The notes under the pieces are model-generated. The model was given only the letters and a program-made list of their open reading frames with translations. It did not search any database and was not told the origin of the DNA. A stretch of 64,000 nt of DNA from NCBI RefSeq assembly GCF_910596095.1, contig NC_056538.1, positions 18,586,501 through 18,650,500 of the forward strand, read 5' to 3'. Made by a program: the position numbers and the translations under genes. This DNA is from Thunnus maccoyii (Eukaryota; Chordata; Actinopteri; Scombriformes; Scombridae). Within the stretch, counting starts at the first letter, position 1. Each line of letters starts with the position of its first letter. Of this stretch, positions 14,301-27,500 are shown in pieces.

Positions 14301-16504
14301 ACTCTGTAATGAGGTTGGAAATTGATTGAAATCTAAAGGAAGACTGTCTCTACTAAGAGGGTCTGAGGAGCCATCAGGTGACAGTGGAGGCAGAGCCACA
14401 GGTTTCTCAGTGGACACCTCTCTTCGATCTTTCCGGCAGGTCAAACACAAGTTTGTCATGATGTTTCCTCTTACTGAATCTTCTGCTGTATTGTTTTGGA
14501 AGATGGATGGCAAAGTACTGAACAGATACTCATTTCTTCCAAGGTTTGAAATCCCCTTTTCATCCTTGCCTTGAGATTGTTTTTCATCATTGTCATTACG
14601 CTGCACAGCCAGGTTATCAATTACATGAGGGTGAGGTGTGGGTAGGACAGGAACTCCCAGCCCTCCGTCAGCAGATGTGAGTGTAATAGAGTCAGTGTTT
14701 CTCTGATTCCTGTTATCAAGCAGAGTGTGAAGCCAAAGAGAGGCTTTCACTGCATCTGTGGACAAATGGACCCCTGGCTCGGACGTGCCATTCACCATTG
14801 ATTCAAATGCAGCTTGTGTAGAAGAGAAAACAATCTTCTCATAATTAGAGATCAAGGGGATTTCTGATCCAGTGTGAATCATCATAACTGATGGATTGTC
14901 TCTCATTGATGTGAGAGAGTTTTGCCCAGTTCTGGAAACAAAACGTTCTTTGCTCGGTGAAATTACAGCCAATGCTTTTGTGATATTTGTTCCCTCATAA
15001 GGTGGCACTGGTCTTGTGTCAGACAAGATTGCCCCTGGAAACTTGGCAGTCACTGCCAATGCAGTGTGTCGAAATGTATTCTCTTTAGGTATTGCTTCTG
15101 TGCCATGGCCAATTGTGTTTTCCTTTTTCAAAAGCCAATCTTTTGTGACAGTTGTGCCTTTTATTTGTTCTGTGTGGTAACCTTGGAAATCTTCTTTATT
15201 GGCCCTGACTGCAAACAAAAAAACAAAACATGTCACTCAAATTTCCTCCTGGAAGGCGTCTTTCCTAAAAGTATCAGAGTAAAGATAAATTGAGAATAAC
15301 TAAGACTGTAAATCCATACTGTACCTTCAAATGCACCGTACCACATTTGAGGAGTTCATTATAGTTTTGCATTATTTTCGACATTAACACATTAGTCACA
15401 GTAATTTAAAATGGTTGTGCCAGTGCTATTTGTTAGGTTGCAAGATCCAAATGTTGCAAAATATTTTCAGTTTATTGTGTCCGGCAATAATTATGTTGAT
15501 ACACTGTATGTTGTAGGTAACAGAGGGGCTGATATGTGAATTATGCCAAATAAATATATCAGGATATCCACTGATATTCAACACATATGCAACTTGTGCA
15601 TCACTGGTGGCCCAGAAACTACAGATAGAATTGAGCTTTTAGGTACAATAAATGTATTGTGCATTGTCCTAGTTAACCTGTTAAACAACACTGTCCGATC
15701 CATGGGTACAGCATCACTTATACAGGACCATTTATACTGATTCTGACTTTTTGGTTGTACAGTTTGAAGAGTTGCCTTTCAAGGGAGACCACAGTTATGA
15801 ACAGTAACCTTTTTTTATTTTGGGTACATTATTTTCAGGCTGGTGCACAAAAACAGGAGTGCCTGGCAAGAGGTTAAAATAAATTACATAAAACAATGAT
15901 TTAGTAATAAACCAGTAAAAGAGGAGAAGCTAATGTAAACAATATGGGTTTAAAAAAAAAAATTCTTTAACTTCATGTAAATAGCAGCAGTGATTTTGCA
16001 AATGTTTTATATGATAGAAATGTATTTGACGTTTGTCTAATGCCAAGAAAACTGTTTTTTACAATACAACCTCCACAGTTAGATGGAGATTATTAAATTA
16101 CCTTAAATAATTTGAAATCTGTTGTGGCAGGCACAAAGCTGGGAAAAAAAGTTAATCTGTCACTCTGAGAATGATGTTGACACCGCTTGGTGTGTGATTG
16201 ATGGCTAAGTTAAATGCTTTTACCCTTTTTTGTAGAACTAATATTATTAACATTCTCTAATTAAATGAACTTGTGTAGATAAAATGATCAAAGACAAAGT
16301 ATGAGGTGAAACATGGAAATCATATTACCACTGCTGACTGTCTATCTATCCATCTATCTATCCATCTATCTATCTAAATCAAACATTTAACAGCAGCAGA
16401 AACATAATGGGATTGTACTGTGACGAAAAAATAAACACACACACACACAAAAAAGATTACATACCTGTGAGCAGGAAAAGTGTGAAACAGCAAAGCCTTC
16501 TCAT
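2363..16504 (-). CDS. Giant mucin-like type I membrane protein with a lone ZP-C-type domain (6 exons, 2259 aa)
   Basis: Coding exons on the minus strand, in order: 16504-16465, 15208-9175, 7992-7759, 4479-4323, 2983-2857, 2550-2363. All junctions are GT-AG, every phase matches, and the sum is 6780 nt, or 2259 codons plus stop. Residues 1 to about 16 form a signal peptide (MRRLCCFTLFLLT). Residues 14-2025 come from one huge Ser/Thr-rich exon. Residues about 2030-2198 look like a ZP-C module: an SCCLSP..QPN segment, then VYLHCDLSVC (cysteines 2141 and 2146), then an ISFGPM strand. Residues 2202-2229 are a transmembrane helix, followed by RRR and a 30-residue tail with four cysteines. I see no ZP-N module. 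Known: ZP modules polymerise or bind ligands, and betaglycan, endoglin and TGFBR3L carry related ones. Inference: a heavily O-glycosylated surface protein distantly related to that group. Exon 5 could start 3 nt earlier, at 2986. Identity is uncertain; the gene structure is well supported. Confidence 0.85.
8690..8920. repeat. GCTAA/CATGCTAA-rich interspersed repeat in intron 2 of the ZP-C/mucin gene
   Basis: Repeated GCTAA, CATGCTGATGTTTAGCA and TTTAGCATG phrases within 230 bp. These resemble a common teleost interspersed repeat recalled from general knowledge. Boundaries are approximate. Confidence 0.45.
9175..15208 (-). CDS. Exon 2 of the ZP-C/mucin gene: a 6-kb single exon
   Basis: An uninterrupted reading frame of about 2010 codons. 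It is bounded by a good acceptor (pyrimidine tract, GCAG at 15209) and a GG|GTAATC donor at 9175, with a stop three bases into the intron. The product is rich in Ser, Thr, Asn and Gln and has many N-x-S/T sequons and Thr/Pro patches. It has few cysteines, mostly in short pairs near the C-terminal end. No tandem repeat unit or known globular domain is visible. A strongly charged Lys/Glu/Asp/Arg-rich block (about 12.6-13.06 kb) interrupts the Ser/Thr-rich sequence. The many shorter ORFs on the opposite strand across this interval are antisense shadows. Such length without a stop in AT-rich DNA cannot be chance. Confidence 0.93.
16340..16377. repeat. (ATCT)n tetranucleotide microsatellite
   Basis: About nine imperfect TCTA/TCCA units in intron 1 of the ZP-C/mucin gene. 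A short (AC)n tract follows at about 16435-16450, close to exon 1. Confidence 0.9.
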
Positions 16505-16844
16505 TTCTGTTCAGTCCTGTTTACAATTACACAAGTCCCAGTGAATAAATGTTCTTATTACTGTTTCATCCAACTGAGCAGAAGGTATCGGTTGTTTGCA
16601 GACATACACAGATGGTATCATCCCTTACAGAGAGCTTTTGTACTCCACAGTTCATTTGTACATGGATTCGATTTCTCAGTAACCCTTTCTTTCACACTCA
16701 CTGTCGCTGCTACATACCAACAAGTGTAACAGACTTAAAAAATAGCACAATATTAATGGAACCAAATAGATATTACTAAAGTACTGTACTGCTGCTTACA
16801 CACTATCATAATCTAATGATGTCATATATAATAATATATCGGTC

Positions 16845-17030
16845 AGAGGGACCAAACAAGTACTTTTACTGAAATACTTAAAGTACACTTTGCTGCTATT
16901 ACTTATGTATTTGTACATAATTAGGATTTTTCATGCAGGACTTTTAGATTTAATGGAGTATTTTTACATTGCTGTATTGGTATTTCATCTGAATAATAAT
17001 GATAATCTGAATACTTCTTCCACCACTGTC
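16845..17030. repeat. Degenerate teleost interspersed repeat (AGTAC...TTCTTCCACCACTG)
   Basis: The phrases ACTGAAATACTTAAAGTACACTTTGCTGCTATTACTT and TGAATACTTCTTCCACCACTG resemble the stereotyped ends of a short non-autonomous repeat common in fish. Related phrases recur near 56.6-57.2 kb. Classification rests on memory; limits are approximate. Confidence 0.4.
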
Positions 17031-17844
17031 CAAATGTAAGCATTTATGGTATTACTCATTATTTTAATAAGCTGCATAGATAGAAATTGACACAGTTTGA
17101 TGGCAACCATACTGTTATAATATCTAAAGAATTGGGGCAACACTTTTAAGAACATGTTCACGTTATCAATTCCCAGAACAGTTTTGAGGGAACTGAAACT
17201 CAACATGCTGATTGTCATGCACGAGTGAACACTTACATGAAATGCCTTTCTCTCTCATTTGTGACAGTATGATCAGAACTAAGATAACACCTTGTAAAAG
17301 AAAATCTAAACTCAGTGGAGTTTAGTATTGCACCTCTATAAAGTCGGGGAACTTGCAAGTGACAGATTTTTCTTTTTATGGTCAAAATCAAAGCAGCAGA
17401 GGTATCTTTTATAGATCCCCTGTGACTAGTAAATGCCCAAGTCTTTTAAACTCCCAGTTTATAATTTTGTCTTCCTGTTAAAAAAATGAAGTCCCCAGGG
17501 TGAGATAACCCTGAAATAATCAAAACTTTGGAAAGCTCCCTTCAGAGCCACAGAACACATTATGCGACTATTTTCACAGGCTGAGTAGTACTCTTTATGA
17601 CCTTCATGTATAAATTTGGTGGAGAGCCCTTGGTAGAGTTGATTTATTTTCGTTCAAGGTAAGGTTAATCTCTAAGCCATCATCAGATATTAAGTCACAG
17701 CTCTAATTACTTGGTTATTTACTACCATATGTTTACATTATACGTATGCTGTTCTTTGGTTAACTGAAAAAAGTTGCTACAATTTCTGATCAGTAAACAA
17801 GCAGAGGATACTTCACAAACCTTTTTCTTTAGTTCTCATATATA

Positions 17845-18488
17845 AGGTTGATGGGTCCACAGTTGTTCAAGTCTGTCTTAAAACAATAGTCAAGTGTCCA
17901 TATGAACATTTAAACATGTTTTGCCCTCTGTAATCATTCCTCCTGTTCATACTGACCATTAGAAAATGCACTTAAAATGTAAGTGATGAGACAAAATCCA
18001 CAATCGTCGTTTTGAGCAAAAATGTATTTAAGTTTATCTGAAGATAGTATGTGGCTTCAGCCGTCTAAGTTAGTCAACTAAGGTGGATATCTTCGACAGT
18101 CTTTTTAGTAAAAAAAAAAAAAATCCCTCTTTGTGTCTCGACGGACAGTGTTTCCTGTTCAGCTGCAATGGGAGGATAGTAACAGGAAATTTGGCAGAAA
18201 AGCACCGAAACTTTGAAAGGTATCTATTGATTTGACTAATTTGGACAGCAGAAGTTTCATATTAGCTCCAAAAAAACTTACATTCATCACTTACAAATAC
18301 ATTTTTGCACAGAGGGAGGACTGTGGATGTTATCCCATAACTTACTTTGAAAGTGCATTATGAGGGGATCTCTTAATGGCCACTATGAACAGGAGGAATG
18401 ATTACAACAAGAAAAATGTGTGTTAATGTTTATTTGGACACCTGTCTGTTGTTTTAGGGCAGACTTGAAAAACTGTGTACCCATCCTT
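17845..18488. mobile_element. ~640-bp foldback (MITE-like) element
   Basis: The left arm (from 17851, ATGGGTCCACAGTTGTTCAAG) and the reverse complement of the right arm (ending at 18484, ATGGGTACACAGTTTTTCAAG) align for about 250 bp. Shared landmarks are AATCATTCCTCCTGTTCATA, GCAAAAATGTATTT and TTAGTCAA. The loop (about 18110-18200) contains a poly-A run. This is an imperfect long inverted repeat typical of foldback or MITE DNA elements; it has no ORF. Confidence 0.8.
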
Positions 18489-18789
18489 TAATAACTCTGT
18501 GGCCTTAATATTCATACTCAATTTTTCTACATGTTATACCAAGTTTTTGATGCTATCCCATCACAGGTGTATGCATGTGTATACCAGCAAACACACTGTC
18601 ACACACTCACATCTACACTCTCAGGCTTTATCACAATATCATGTAGTTAAGGTGAAAGCAAACATCTTTCCTGTTCGACTTCTCTCCCAGTACAGCCCTA
18701 CAAGCCAGCACAGTGGGTGTGCAAACATTATGCTAGCAGAGTTATGGCTCTGACCTTCTCACAGTGGGTTGGGTTCAACGTTCAAATAG

Positions 18790-18905
18790 CAAGAGCAGCA
18801 CTGTGGTGCAGTGGCTTTAACTGTTGTCATTCAACATGAGAAGCCCCATGTTAAATGCCTGGGCTCTGCCCCTTCCAAGAGTTTAGAAGTTTTCATATTT
18901 CAAAG
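18790..18905 (+). repeat. Degenerate SINE-like repeat
   Basis: The stretch GCAGCACTGTGGTGCAGTGG, then a cytosine/thymine-rich run, then CCTGGGCTCTGCC and a GAGTTT segment resembles the widespread fish GGTGGTGCAGTGGTTAGCAC...GGAGTTTGCATGTTC repeat. Highly diverged. Confidence 0.45.
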
Positions 18906-20329
18906 AAATGCAGATCTGGCAAACTCCAAATGCAGTCGGACTGTAAACAGACTTTTAAACACAAATGTGTTTATTTGGAGATGATTTGTCCTTCCAGTGC
19001 TGACATCCAGAAAATTCAAATACATATGAAAAGGTAGTTGTAGTTTATCACTTATATACACAGGACTTAACTGCACCTTTCTGGAAGTGAAATCAAAACA
19101 CAAACTAACAGACTAGACATCTAAAGAGCCAAAAAATCTGAGAAATATCAAGGGTGCCAAAAAATAAAAGGCCCCTTTAGGGAGACTCTTTTTATAAAGC
19201 TTATCATTATGGTCATATAGGGCTACAGCTGTTGTGATTGCCAGTAATAGAAGCTGTTAAGCAAGCAGCACACTGCATAATTTGCATTTAACACACTTCT
19301 CCATAATAACTAAGAGAAAGATGGATATATAAGTACCCCTGTGCACAGCCTTAAACCACAGGGACACATTGCCCTAATCCACGTCTCACTTCAAATACCA
19401 TCAATGTGTTAATGCTGCTATATCAACATCAGTCCTTCACAATCCAACAATTACAATATGTGCCAAAAGTATTCAGAACAAATATTTGGATTTATGTTAT
19501 GACTGATATGATATTTGAATCTAATAACACATAAAGATGGTAAAAGTGACTTTACTTACGCCTCCATTCCCACGTCTTGATGGTAATTAAACATATAAAT
19601 TCACATGGGCATGAGAAACAAGGACAGCCAAGAAAGTTGCCATGTTTATGACCTTGTTTATGTAGATTAAGCAATTAGGAGCAGAATTTTATTCAAATGA
19701 AATAAATCTTTGATTAATCTCTAGACAGGCTTAGCTTTCTTTTGTAAAAAACTTCTATAATTTAAAAATGTAATATCAGTTAATTAACCAGTAGTTAATG
19801 ATGAGAGTTCACTATCAGGTCTAGTGAATTTTTATTTTCCCCTAAAACAGAGGACAGAAGAGGACAAGCAGGGAGATTATAAAACATGTTACTGTCACAG
19901 GTTCAAATGATGAGCTTCATACAAGAGTGCAGGATCTCAATGCCATGTAGTTCTTGCAGTTTGTTCACATGTCTGGAAATGAAGAAAACAGGTTTGTCAA
20001 AAAAAAGGGCAGTGACAAGGTCTTCCTGGATTGGCATTCCATTCAAACAACCCTTGTGTGAATTTGTAAACTTGGGAACTAAAGATCTACACCGTCACGG
20101 CAGAGCTCTTTAGCCTGGAGGTTCAGTAAAGATCTTTGTAGGAATACAAGACATGAGACATGTTTGTTGCTTTGGGATACGACAACACAACAATTATACT
20201 CACGTAATTAGAGAGATGCTGTATGAAAGATCACCTACAGCAGCAAAACATCAATTCAATTAAGCATGTGATTACCTTTTATTATACTCAACTTCGAGTG
20301 TAGAAATAAAAGTGTGTTCACACTGACTG

Positions 20330-20600
20330 ATATATTATTATATATGACATCATTCAATTATTAATACTGAAGCATCAGTGTGTAAGCAGCATGTTACTGT
20401 TGTAGCTGCTGGAGGAGGAGCTACTTTGAACTACTTTATATTCACACAGCCTAATAATGTAACTTATACTGTAACAATACTGAACTTAAGGTAAGGGAAG
20501 CTATTTAATGTACACTTGTAGCTGCTGGTCAAATAAATATTGGTTTTCAAGAAACTAAAATATTATCTTTAATATTATTTACTGATGCATTGCATATTCA
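20330..20600. repeat. Degenerate interspersed repeat related in style to the 56.6-kb copy
   Basis: Contains TGTTGTAGCTGCTGGAGGAGGAGCTACTTTGAACTACTTTATA and TAATAATGTAACTTATACTGTAAC. These resemble GGTGGAGCTAATTTTAACAAACTTT and neighbouring phrases at 56.86 kb. Match quality is low. Confidence 0.35.
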
Positions 20601-21531
20601 TTTTAGTTCTAAATTTAAAAGAGCTGAAACAATTCCACAAGTGCACTAATAGGGAAGTCGATAGATGGAAAATTAATCATCAAAAATGCTAAACATTTTC
20701 TGGTTCCAGCTCCTCAAAAATGTGAGGCTTTGTTGCTTCTCTATATCACAGCAAACTTTATATCTTTGGGTTTTAGGCTGTTCGTTAGACAAAACAAGCA
20801 CTTTGAAGACGTCACTTTGGGCATTTTTCACTATCTTGAGACATTTTATAGACAAAACAGTTAATTAATAGAAAAAATAATAAAAATAAAAATAGTTGTT
20901 AATTGCAGCCCTGAAATATATATCCAACAGGTAGCAATGTTTTATTAATCATATTGCCTATGTGGCAATAGCATAAATTGACTAAAATTTGTTGTGATGT
21001 AAGCCCACACCCAAGAACTTAATACTGCAACCCAAACACAAACCCGAGCTGAAATCAACTTTCTATAGTTAAAACTCTCTTGCTCTCTGTCCCTCCTCTT
21101 TCTCTTCCACTCTCTAGACTGCAGAGGGCACAATCTAAAAATGCTATTAGTGCAAAGTGCAGTAAAGACATGACTTGGTCTGCTGCTGGCTATCAGCCTT
21201 TCCATCATGATTAAGCAGTAAACTAAATGCAAATATTAAGAAACAGTCTTCATACTATGACCAAGCATTAGCTTAGTTATCCAATCATCACCCACACAAA
21301 ATGATTCTACAGTAGAGTGGAACATGTGTATAAGAGCAAACAAAAAAAGCTCAAAATAATACTAAAATAAAATCAACTGCATTTTGAATACTGACTTTGA
21401 AGTGTTAATACCAATAACAAACAGTTGAATATTTCAGGCCAGAAGTCACTGAATTTGCTTTATGTGTGACCAACTTCTTAACCAGAGCTATAACATCACA
21501 TTAGCTCATTGTCAGTGTGGCATTTGATCTA

Positions 21532-24500
21532 TCAATGCTCCTTCAGGCTAGTTTCTAGAATGTAATCAACAGCATGTGGTTTATAGAGTGAGGTGAGAGG
21601 GCACCTGGGCTCTGATCGACATAACTTCCCCAGAGCAATCGCTGCATTTTTCTGCACAGCTGTCCTCTTAGCGTCCCCTGCAGCGTGGCGCAGCAGCATC
21701 AGCACAATATCAGTGCCCAGCAGGTTGCTGGCAATTCCCTCCAACTCGAGGCAGTGGGCCAGACACAGGGCTGCATTTCCTGACACCATCTCATCACAGC
21801 TGGAACCCAGCAAATGACGTAAAACAGACAGTTCTGTGTAGAACAATAAATGAATATATGAAAATATATTAACAAACACACATAATGGCATGGAAACACA
21901 CACACATGCATATGATAGTATATACACAAACACATACACTTCATTTGCATATTATGTAAACTCAAATATTATTCATGGGCTTCTAAAAGTAATGTAAACA
22001 TGTCAATCATTTCTTACTTTTATCAGACTTCACTAGCTCCTCCCGTGCCAAGCGACTGGCAGCAGTGCACACTGTCAGAGTCTTAATGGCATACTTAGTG
22101 GCAATCTGCCCTGTTCCCTGGATAGGCAGACAACAAAATGTGTGTGAACATATGTTTGTAAACTCTAACTTTATGTCAGGCACTTAGAGGGCCTAAGAAC
22201 TGACCTGTAAGTGAAATTAGTAAAAATCTTAAGGATATATACACAGTTATTTAAAATGCTGTTTTTTTTTCTTCAAACAAGACTATTGTCATAATACAAT
22301 ACACTAATAGTTTCATTACTAATACTATGATCGCAGAAATATACAGATTTTTTTTAAATGAAATTTATGTAACTTGACCCTTTTCAGGAACTGTGCATAA
22401 ATGTAATGCTGGATACTCAAGCTTCACACCACCCAGAAACAAAATTGCTAACATATTTGGCTCAGGCCTAGTATGGAAGGTAAAACATCTTATGTAACCT
22501 GTTATATTACAAATGACATGCAATTTTATGTCATCTTTAATCATGTCAATCTTTTAAGAGTCCTAAATCCAATTAAAGATGGGCAATAGATTATTTTTCT
22601 ATGAGTATGATAGAATCTCTGAAACTTGGCTGTGTGCACCTTCAGCAGTCTCCTCATGGTCTGGACCACATCCCCCTGAATAACATGCTGAACGGCCTCT
22701 GAGGACTGTGGGAGGACAGTGCTCAACACACCTGTGGCTCTCTGGAGGACAAAGAATTTGTTGGCAATAAAAAAGGAGACAATAGAAGATAAGAGAAAAA
22801 GTAGAAGAAATATAGATGGGAAAACAAAGCGGAGAAATAGACAAGATAGCAGAGAATCACGAAATGACTGCTGGAAGCTAGCAAAGAGAAAAAAGTCAAT
22901 GAAAAGAGACAAGTTGAGACAAAGAGAATGGGAGAGTGTGGCAGGAAAAAGGTGACGAATAGGAAAAGAGACATGAAATGAAATCAGTTGGGGTTATGGA
23001 TTGAGTTTGCAGCAATAAAGGAGAGAAAATGCATTGTAAAGATGGTGAGAGAATGTGTGAAAACCTGTCTGAGTGAATATAAAATTACAGCAACCCTTTC
23101 AAAGACAGAATAATAAAATGAAAGACAAGAACAGGCATAAAATACAATTAGAAAAACATCATACATGGGTGCTTGCTTTGTCTTGCAGGTGGGATCTGTT
23201 GCATCACACATTATCATTGTATACAGTAATTTGAGGACACAATTTAGTAATTTTACACACAAATAAAGTAATTTCAGGGTGTGAAATACTAAATTGGGGG
23301 ACAAAATAACAATATTTAGTTTAGTTGAATGAACAATTTATCAAAAAATCATCCATCTAATGAAACTTGCATTTTAGCCGATGTAGCTGGCAGTTCATCA
23401 TCAGTATTCATAGCAGCAGCAAGTAGCCATTTTCCACAAATTTGCTCTGATTATGTCACTGCTCGCTGCGTGCCTAGCACCAAATGGCAGACAAAAAACA
23501 ATTAGCGAGTAGCTGGTGAAGAAAGTTAAACATCTAAGCTGCTTAAGACAAAAAGAGTTGCTGTAGACCAAATCAGTTACATTTGTCAGGTGGCCAGAAA
23601 CACAGCTCCAATGGAATAATAATGTTCCTCCTTGTCTGCTACATTTGTAAAAAGAGAACAGACTGCTAACATGCTAGCCATAACAACATTTTAAGGAAAT
23701 CATACTGTATGTCAAAACTTATTTTGGAGTTCTTCTGCCCCCTAGTGGACAGTGATTAATACAGCTTTAAATCTTTGGAGAATTTAAATTTAACTGGCAT
23801 GCACATATTGCAAAGTTTGTGCAGTAACACTTCTTCGCTTACACATCTCAGCTCCCAACAACTCCTCTCAACAAAGCCAAACCTACATGTATACAAGACA
23901 AAAAAGAAAACAGAGCTGCATTGATAATTGATACTGAGGGGACACTACAGATTGTGGATTTAGGGATTTGGCTTAACCAATATGATGGATTGCATCATGC
24001 AAGAGAAAAGTAGTGAAGTAAAGTCAATACATTAAAAGAGAAGACAAGAACAGAGAAAAACATTGAGGAAAAAAAAAGGATGTTGATACCAGGCAACAAG
24101 GAAGAAAAAGTGTCAGCTAGGCAGTGAGTGAGCACTAAACAGAGTAAAGAGACAGATGGGTTGGAATGTGGGACTCAAAGGGCATTGCATAGGCAGTGCA
24201 CTAATAGGCATAAGCACAGACAACAGCACCTGCAGCCGGAGTTTTAATCAAATGTAATGACACATATACAGGATCCTCATCATCGTGAATTGCTGGTACC
24301 CTCTTTTGGGACACATTTCCAGCAAGCGCAAAAGCCAAAGAAAAGGCCATTACTAAAGACAAATGTCTTTTATTTTCATCTAGTTAACTGAAAGAATGGC
24401 TTTTGCTTTGGATGCACGCAACTTTGAAAAACAAATAAGAAAAAGTTTTCAGCAAGTCATCTCAACAACTGTAAAAAGTTTTATTTTGCAAACCTCTCTT

Positions 24501-27500
24501 GGTCCAACACAGTCACACATGAAAACCTGATGGGAGTTAGGATACGGTAAAGTCTGATATGGTAGATGTCCTAGTCCTACTACTGATTAAGAATCTTTTT
24601 TCAGCCCTCCTGAGTACTATTGTGTAGTGCTATAGTAAGATTCACTCACAGTTATGACGCCTCCGTCACTATCCTTCAGCAGACTCAGACAGCAGCCACA
24701 GAGTGAAACAGCATGTTCCTACAAAGCAGCAGAGATAATAGTGGCTAAGCCAATTTTCACATATATTTCACCTCTAAATGGGTGACATAACACGTCAGAG
24801 TTCACACAAATGCTCCCACTGCTTCCCTTAATACATATATATATATTTCTTTAACAACATAGTCTACTATATTGAATTCAGTGGTGTGAAGTGGATTTTC
24901 AGTCAAATTCTTTCCAGATGTCCCCAAAACAGAATGACACTTCATCTCGATATTATCATATCAGCAAAAAGTGCAGTGCCCAATATTAAGATAACTCAAG
25001 ATACGCCAGAAATTCATTTCTGAAACAAAAGTACTCATAACATACCCAAGCAGGCATCGCCTGTCTTACCTGGATGACTGGAGAGATGATAGTTGAAAGG
25101 TTGATGATCAAGCCAAGCAAAGGGTAAAGGATTTCTTTGTATCCACATGTACTGCACTGCTTCTGCAATAACAGCCAATAAATTCTACACTGATTAAAAT
25201 GCATACAGTGAGCGCAAACATAATATCCAATATAGACTAATTCCATTATGTCTAACTGTGACATTCACACTATACTGATGAGGTTTTTTTTCAAAGGGAC
25301 GAATCCATAATGATACTAACAATGGCAACCAGAAAGGCCTTCCAACATTCAGGATCATGAGCAAAATTGTGACAGATGACATCATCCCGAGTCAGACAGC
25401 CAATAGCCGATATCAGTGATGGAATGACATGCTGATTGGACTTGTTGATAGTTCTCTGAAAAATTAAGCAAACAGATGTGCACATTTGCTCAGACACACA
25501 CACAAACAAACATATCTTTACATATACAATACATAGTTTATATAAAAATTAATCTACATGTCTTACCAGTGTTGTTGTAAATGGCACAATGACAGCATCT
25601 GTTCTCTTCCTTAACTGAATGCAAAATCTGCAAGAAAATATGAAAAGATTATACAGACACGGTGTACATTGGTATAAACAACAGTATAAATACAGTATGG
25701 ACAATGGCTGAATGTCTCAAATTATACTAATACATACAGGAGTATCATATACAAATTGTTAAGTCAGAATAACCATAAATGTTTGTGCAAGGTAGTGAGT
25801 GAAGTTAAGTTTAATCTTAGTTTGAGTTCTTCACAGCCCAACATGAAACTAGGAAGCAAAACAACTGAGTCAACTGAGCAACTTGAAAGAAACATTTGGA
25901 TGAACCACAAAAGAGGGGACTTCTTCACACAAATGCAAAAAAGTGCAGTAATAAGTAATAAGTGCATCAGACACCACTGTAGACCCATATGGTCTTTTAC
26001 TCCCCAAAATACACTAAATATCAGAGTCATAAAGGACAGTTTACACAGCAATTCAATTAAGTGGTCAAATAGCATTGATTGCCATGTCTCTGAAGATTCA
26101 CACTCATCCACTAAAAACGCAGTAAAAGGCAGATGGATTAGCTGTGACAGCAAGGTCCACTTGCCTTTGACTGAAAACAATAATTGAATATGCTGTATGG
26201 TATATACAGAATGTATATATTGTATAATATACATAAATACCTGTGTGTTTGTGTTTGTGTGTATATACATTCAGACTGTTTTAGTAGTAAAGATTTGTAC
26301 ACCAAAACAAAAAATATCCATTAAAGCGCAACATTGACCCAGCTGAGCTGTTATGATGAAAAGAAAACCTCTGTAGGATATAACACATTTTTGTTGAGTA
26401 ACTCTCTTTGAGCTATAGACAGGGAAAATTGATCTTCCCATTTCACTGCTTGGCACCTCAACTTATTTCCTGCTGTGTTTGAGAGCCTGGGTTGTCCTTT
26501 CATGTCTATTTTCATGAGGCGCCAAAGAGGGAAACAGGTTGAGAACGGCCTTTTGCCTTCAAGTGACATTAACACTTGGATAGCACATGTTGATTTATTA
26601 AAGATGCTGCACTTTCCATTTCTCAGAGGACCTCTCCTGACGTGGGTGGATTTTAAAGTGCTTTTAATATATATGGTTATGATATATGGTAGGATAATAG
26701 ACTGTCCTGTGGCTCATGAATTCTGCAGAGTATCTGAAAATGTGTGTCCTTGTTCGGAAATCAAAATTAATCATTTTGTAGGGACTGAGGAGAATAGCTC
26801 TGGTGTTTTTGTTTGACTGTGTTGTTTCGTAGTAATACTTGTTTTCTGAAGCAAAGTTCTCCAGAATCTTGACCGCTGTGTTGTCCTGCTGCTGCTCGGG
26901 CTTTGAGATGCACACCATGAGGTTCCTCACTAACCTTTAGAGCCAGATTAAGAGTAGAGCAAGATAAAGAAACAGAGAGAGAGAGAAACAGAGAAAGAAA
27001 AAAGAAACATAAAGAAAAAGAGAATCAAGCATTTTGCAAAATGATATGTTCTTAATAAATATCATCAAGATATCAGTTAATATTTGGCACCCAGATAATG
27101 ATGATTTGCGCAATTCTAATAATGCCAAATTGGAGCAACACAATCACTTATTCTTCATAATTGTTTGAAAATCCAATCAGTAGCAACTCAGATATTATCA
27201 CAGGTCACTTAGTATGATTTTAAATTTTTGTAACAGAACAACAATATAAAACATTTCCTGATATCCCATTGAATGAACATGACAACAGGACAACGACTTT
27301 ACTCAAAATGGAAAGCTTTTTACACCAGCTGTGATATTTGCATCAACATAAAGAAATTCTTACATGTGCACATTCAATTTGTCAAGGGCCAAATGTCTCC
27401 CATGTGGCATCTGTGAGTATAAACATAGTAATGCCAGGCATTCTTTCCGTAGTGCAAGATGCTCTGATGTTACCAAGTGAACAAAAGACTCTCTGGATAC

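Larger units (their letters stand above)
16505..21531. other. Intergenic spacer between the ZP-C/mucin gene and ttc12
   Basis: Repeats aside, I see no exon with splice signals or protein-like composition. The ZP-C/mucin promoter should lie just above 16504, but I could not locate a convincing core element. The ttc12 3' end should lie just below 21532, where no canonical AATAAA is evident on the minus strand. Confidence 0.55.

Noticed and set aside
22541..22974. Minus ORFs rich in Phe/Leu/Ser overlapping ttc12 exon 18
   Set aside because: The real reading frame is only the 102 nt of exon 18; the rest is a pyrimidine-rich intron.
25764..26270. 168-codon minus ORF between ttc12 exons 13 and 14
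   Set aside because: Wholly intronic, low-complexity start, and the ttc12 phases join without it.
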